DNA from: DASYSA01 sp036003885
Lineage (GTDB): Bacteria; Acidobacteriota; Blastocatellia; UBA7656
Direction: 5' to 3'
Assembly (NCBI GenBank): GCA_036003885.1
Contig: DASYSA010000604.1
Location: 1-7,300 of the forward strand
Length of the DNA: 7,300 nt
Within the stretch, counting starts at the first letter, position 1. Each line of letters opens with the position of its first letter. The position numbers and the translations under genes were made by a program. Below, piece after piece: positions 6,747 through 7,300 of the stretch. The notes below the pieces were generated by a model, which was given only the letters and a program-made list of their open reading frames with translations, searched no databases and was not told the DNA's origin.

Positions 6747-6841
6747 AGAAATTCGAAATTCGAAATGCGGAATGATGCGGAATCACGAATAGGAAGGTCG
6801 CATAATTTCGAATTTCGCACTTCGCATTTCGAATTTCTTCA
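6744..6841. repeat. Long inverted repeat of a second heptamer family between convergent genes
   Basis: Left arm units run from 6746: AAGAAAT, TCGAAAT, TCGAAAT, GCGGAAT, then a longer GATGCGGAAT and CACGAAT. Right arm units are ATTTCGA (6805), ATTTCGC, ACTTCGC, ATTTCGA and ATTTCTT (ending 6839). The first 16 positions of each arm (6744-6759 and 6841-6826) are perfectly complementary. Pairing continues to 30 positions with two mismatches and one G-T, and a further inner helix (6772-6779 with 6799-6806) is possible. The outermost triplet of each arm is the TGA stop of the gene on that side. It could act as a bidirectional transcription barrier, but there is no T-run. Confidence 0.9.
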
Positions 6842-7300
6842 CTTGGGTGACGGTCTGACTGGTTTGTTCTGCTGCGGCTGCTCACCTTCGCGAGGAGCCG
6901 TGTAGCCCGGACGCGTCCGCGCAACCAGCCTGCGGTTGGCGCCTCCATTTACCTGCACTCTGATCGGGCGATACGTTCCGTCTTTGTTCGAGTTTGTCGG
7001 ATAGTAGCCAATCGAGTATTGAGTGCGGAGATCGGTAGAGATTGCCTGCGCAATGGTATGCACCTCGGCAAGCTCTTTCGGGAAGAACGCTCGCCCTCCG
7101 GTCTCACTCGCCAGGCGGTTGAGCAAGCCCTCGGCTTTGTCCTTATCGCTCTTCTTGAAGACCCACGCTCCGTCGTTTGCCAGATCATTGGTGAAGCCGA
7201 TGAGGTAGATCTGAACGTCGGTCTCGCGCAAGCGCTCCACGACCTCCTCGAACTTGTAGTAGCTGTTCTTGTCCAGGCCATCGGTCACAAGAATGACCGC
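6839..7300 (-). CDS. C-terminal end of a VWFA-domain protein (acidobacterial VWFA-related type), cut by the window edge
   Basis: The frame is open to the right edge, so only the last 153 residues are present; the GTG at 7288 is not a real start. The fragment opens with AVILVTDGLDKNSYY, the strand and TDG motif that carries a metal-site aspartate in von Willebrand A domains, followed by an alpha/beta unit ending in VQIYLIGF. Next come the helix region LNRLASETGGRAFFPK, then AISTDLRTQYSIGYYPTN and GTYRPIRVQVNGGANRRLVARTRPGYTAPRE. The 'QY.IGYYP...G.YR.I.V.V......ARTRPGY' pattern matches the end of the acidobacterial VWFA-related family (TIGR03436). These proteins are usually exported, and their function is not established. 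The C-terminal tail (EGEQPQQNKPVRPSPK) is Pro/Gln-rich and probably disordered. The gene converges on the corA pair, and its TGA stop is the end triplet of the inverted repeat. Confidence 0.88.
   Translation of the reverse strand, partial: AVILVTDGLDKNSYYKFEEVVERLRETDVQIYLIGFTNDLANDGAWVFKKSDKDKAEGLLNRLASETGGRAFFPKELAEVHTIAQAISTDLRTQYSIGYYPTNSNKDGTYRPIRVQVNGGANRRLVARTRPGYTAPREGEQPQQNKPVRPSPK

Overview
The window most likely comes from a Gram-negative soil- or sediment-type bacterium of the phylum Acidobacteriota, possibly a Blastocatellia-like lineage. This is inferred from two protein families that are especially typical of that phylum: an Oar-like TonB-dependent receptor with an N-terminal carboxypeptidase-regulatory domain and the 'LPLNGRN' plug signature, and the C-terminal end of an 'acidobacterial VWFA-related' protein. 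Base composition is moderately GC-rich, and the promoter and ribosome-binding sites are of ordinary sigma-70 and AGGAGG type.

Layout. Positions 1-202 hold no recognisable gene, but carry a strong intrinsic terminator (142-174) for the large minus-strand gene. Positions 203-4048 (minus) encode a 1281-residue Oar-like outer-membrane receptor with signal peptide, a good SD and a near-consensus promoter (4131-4159). Positions 4462-5301 (minus) encode a 279-residue outer-membrane beta-barrel protein of the 'transporter' (PF13557, Phenol_MetA_deg-like) type. Divergent from it, 5527-6498 (plus) encodes a CorA-type magnesium/cobalt channel. It overlaps by a few bases a small single-pass membrane protein of unknown function (6489-6746). 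At the right edge, 6839-7300 (minus) is the C-terminal end of a VWFA-domain protein that runs out of the window.

The most unusual content is in the gaps. Two unrelated families of heptanucleotide repeats fill them. Family 1 (ATCCTAA/ATCCTAG) forms an eight-unit array at 4410-4465, which contains the stop codon of the 279-residue barrel gene. It also forms a near-perfect 37-bp stem at 5432-5510 that ends 6 nt before the corA Shine-Dalgarno sequence. Family 2 (ATTTCGA/ATTTCGC) forms a large inverted repeat at 6744-6841 whose two outermost TGA triplets are the stop codons of the two convergent genes. The repeats therefore sit exactly on gene borders, supply stop codons and fold into long hairpins.

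Functionally the genes are a loose set of envelope proteins (two outer-membrane barrels, an inner-membrane metal channel, a small membrane protein, a VWFA protein). They do not form a single operon: the two barrel genes are separated by a promoter, and corA with its small partner is the only evident operon. No mobile-element gene, CRISPR array, tRNA or rRNA is seen.
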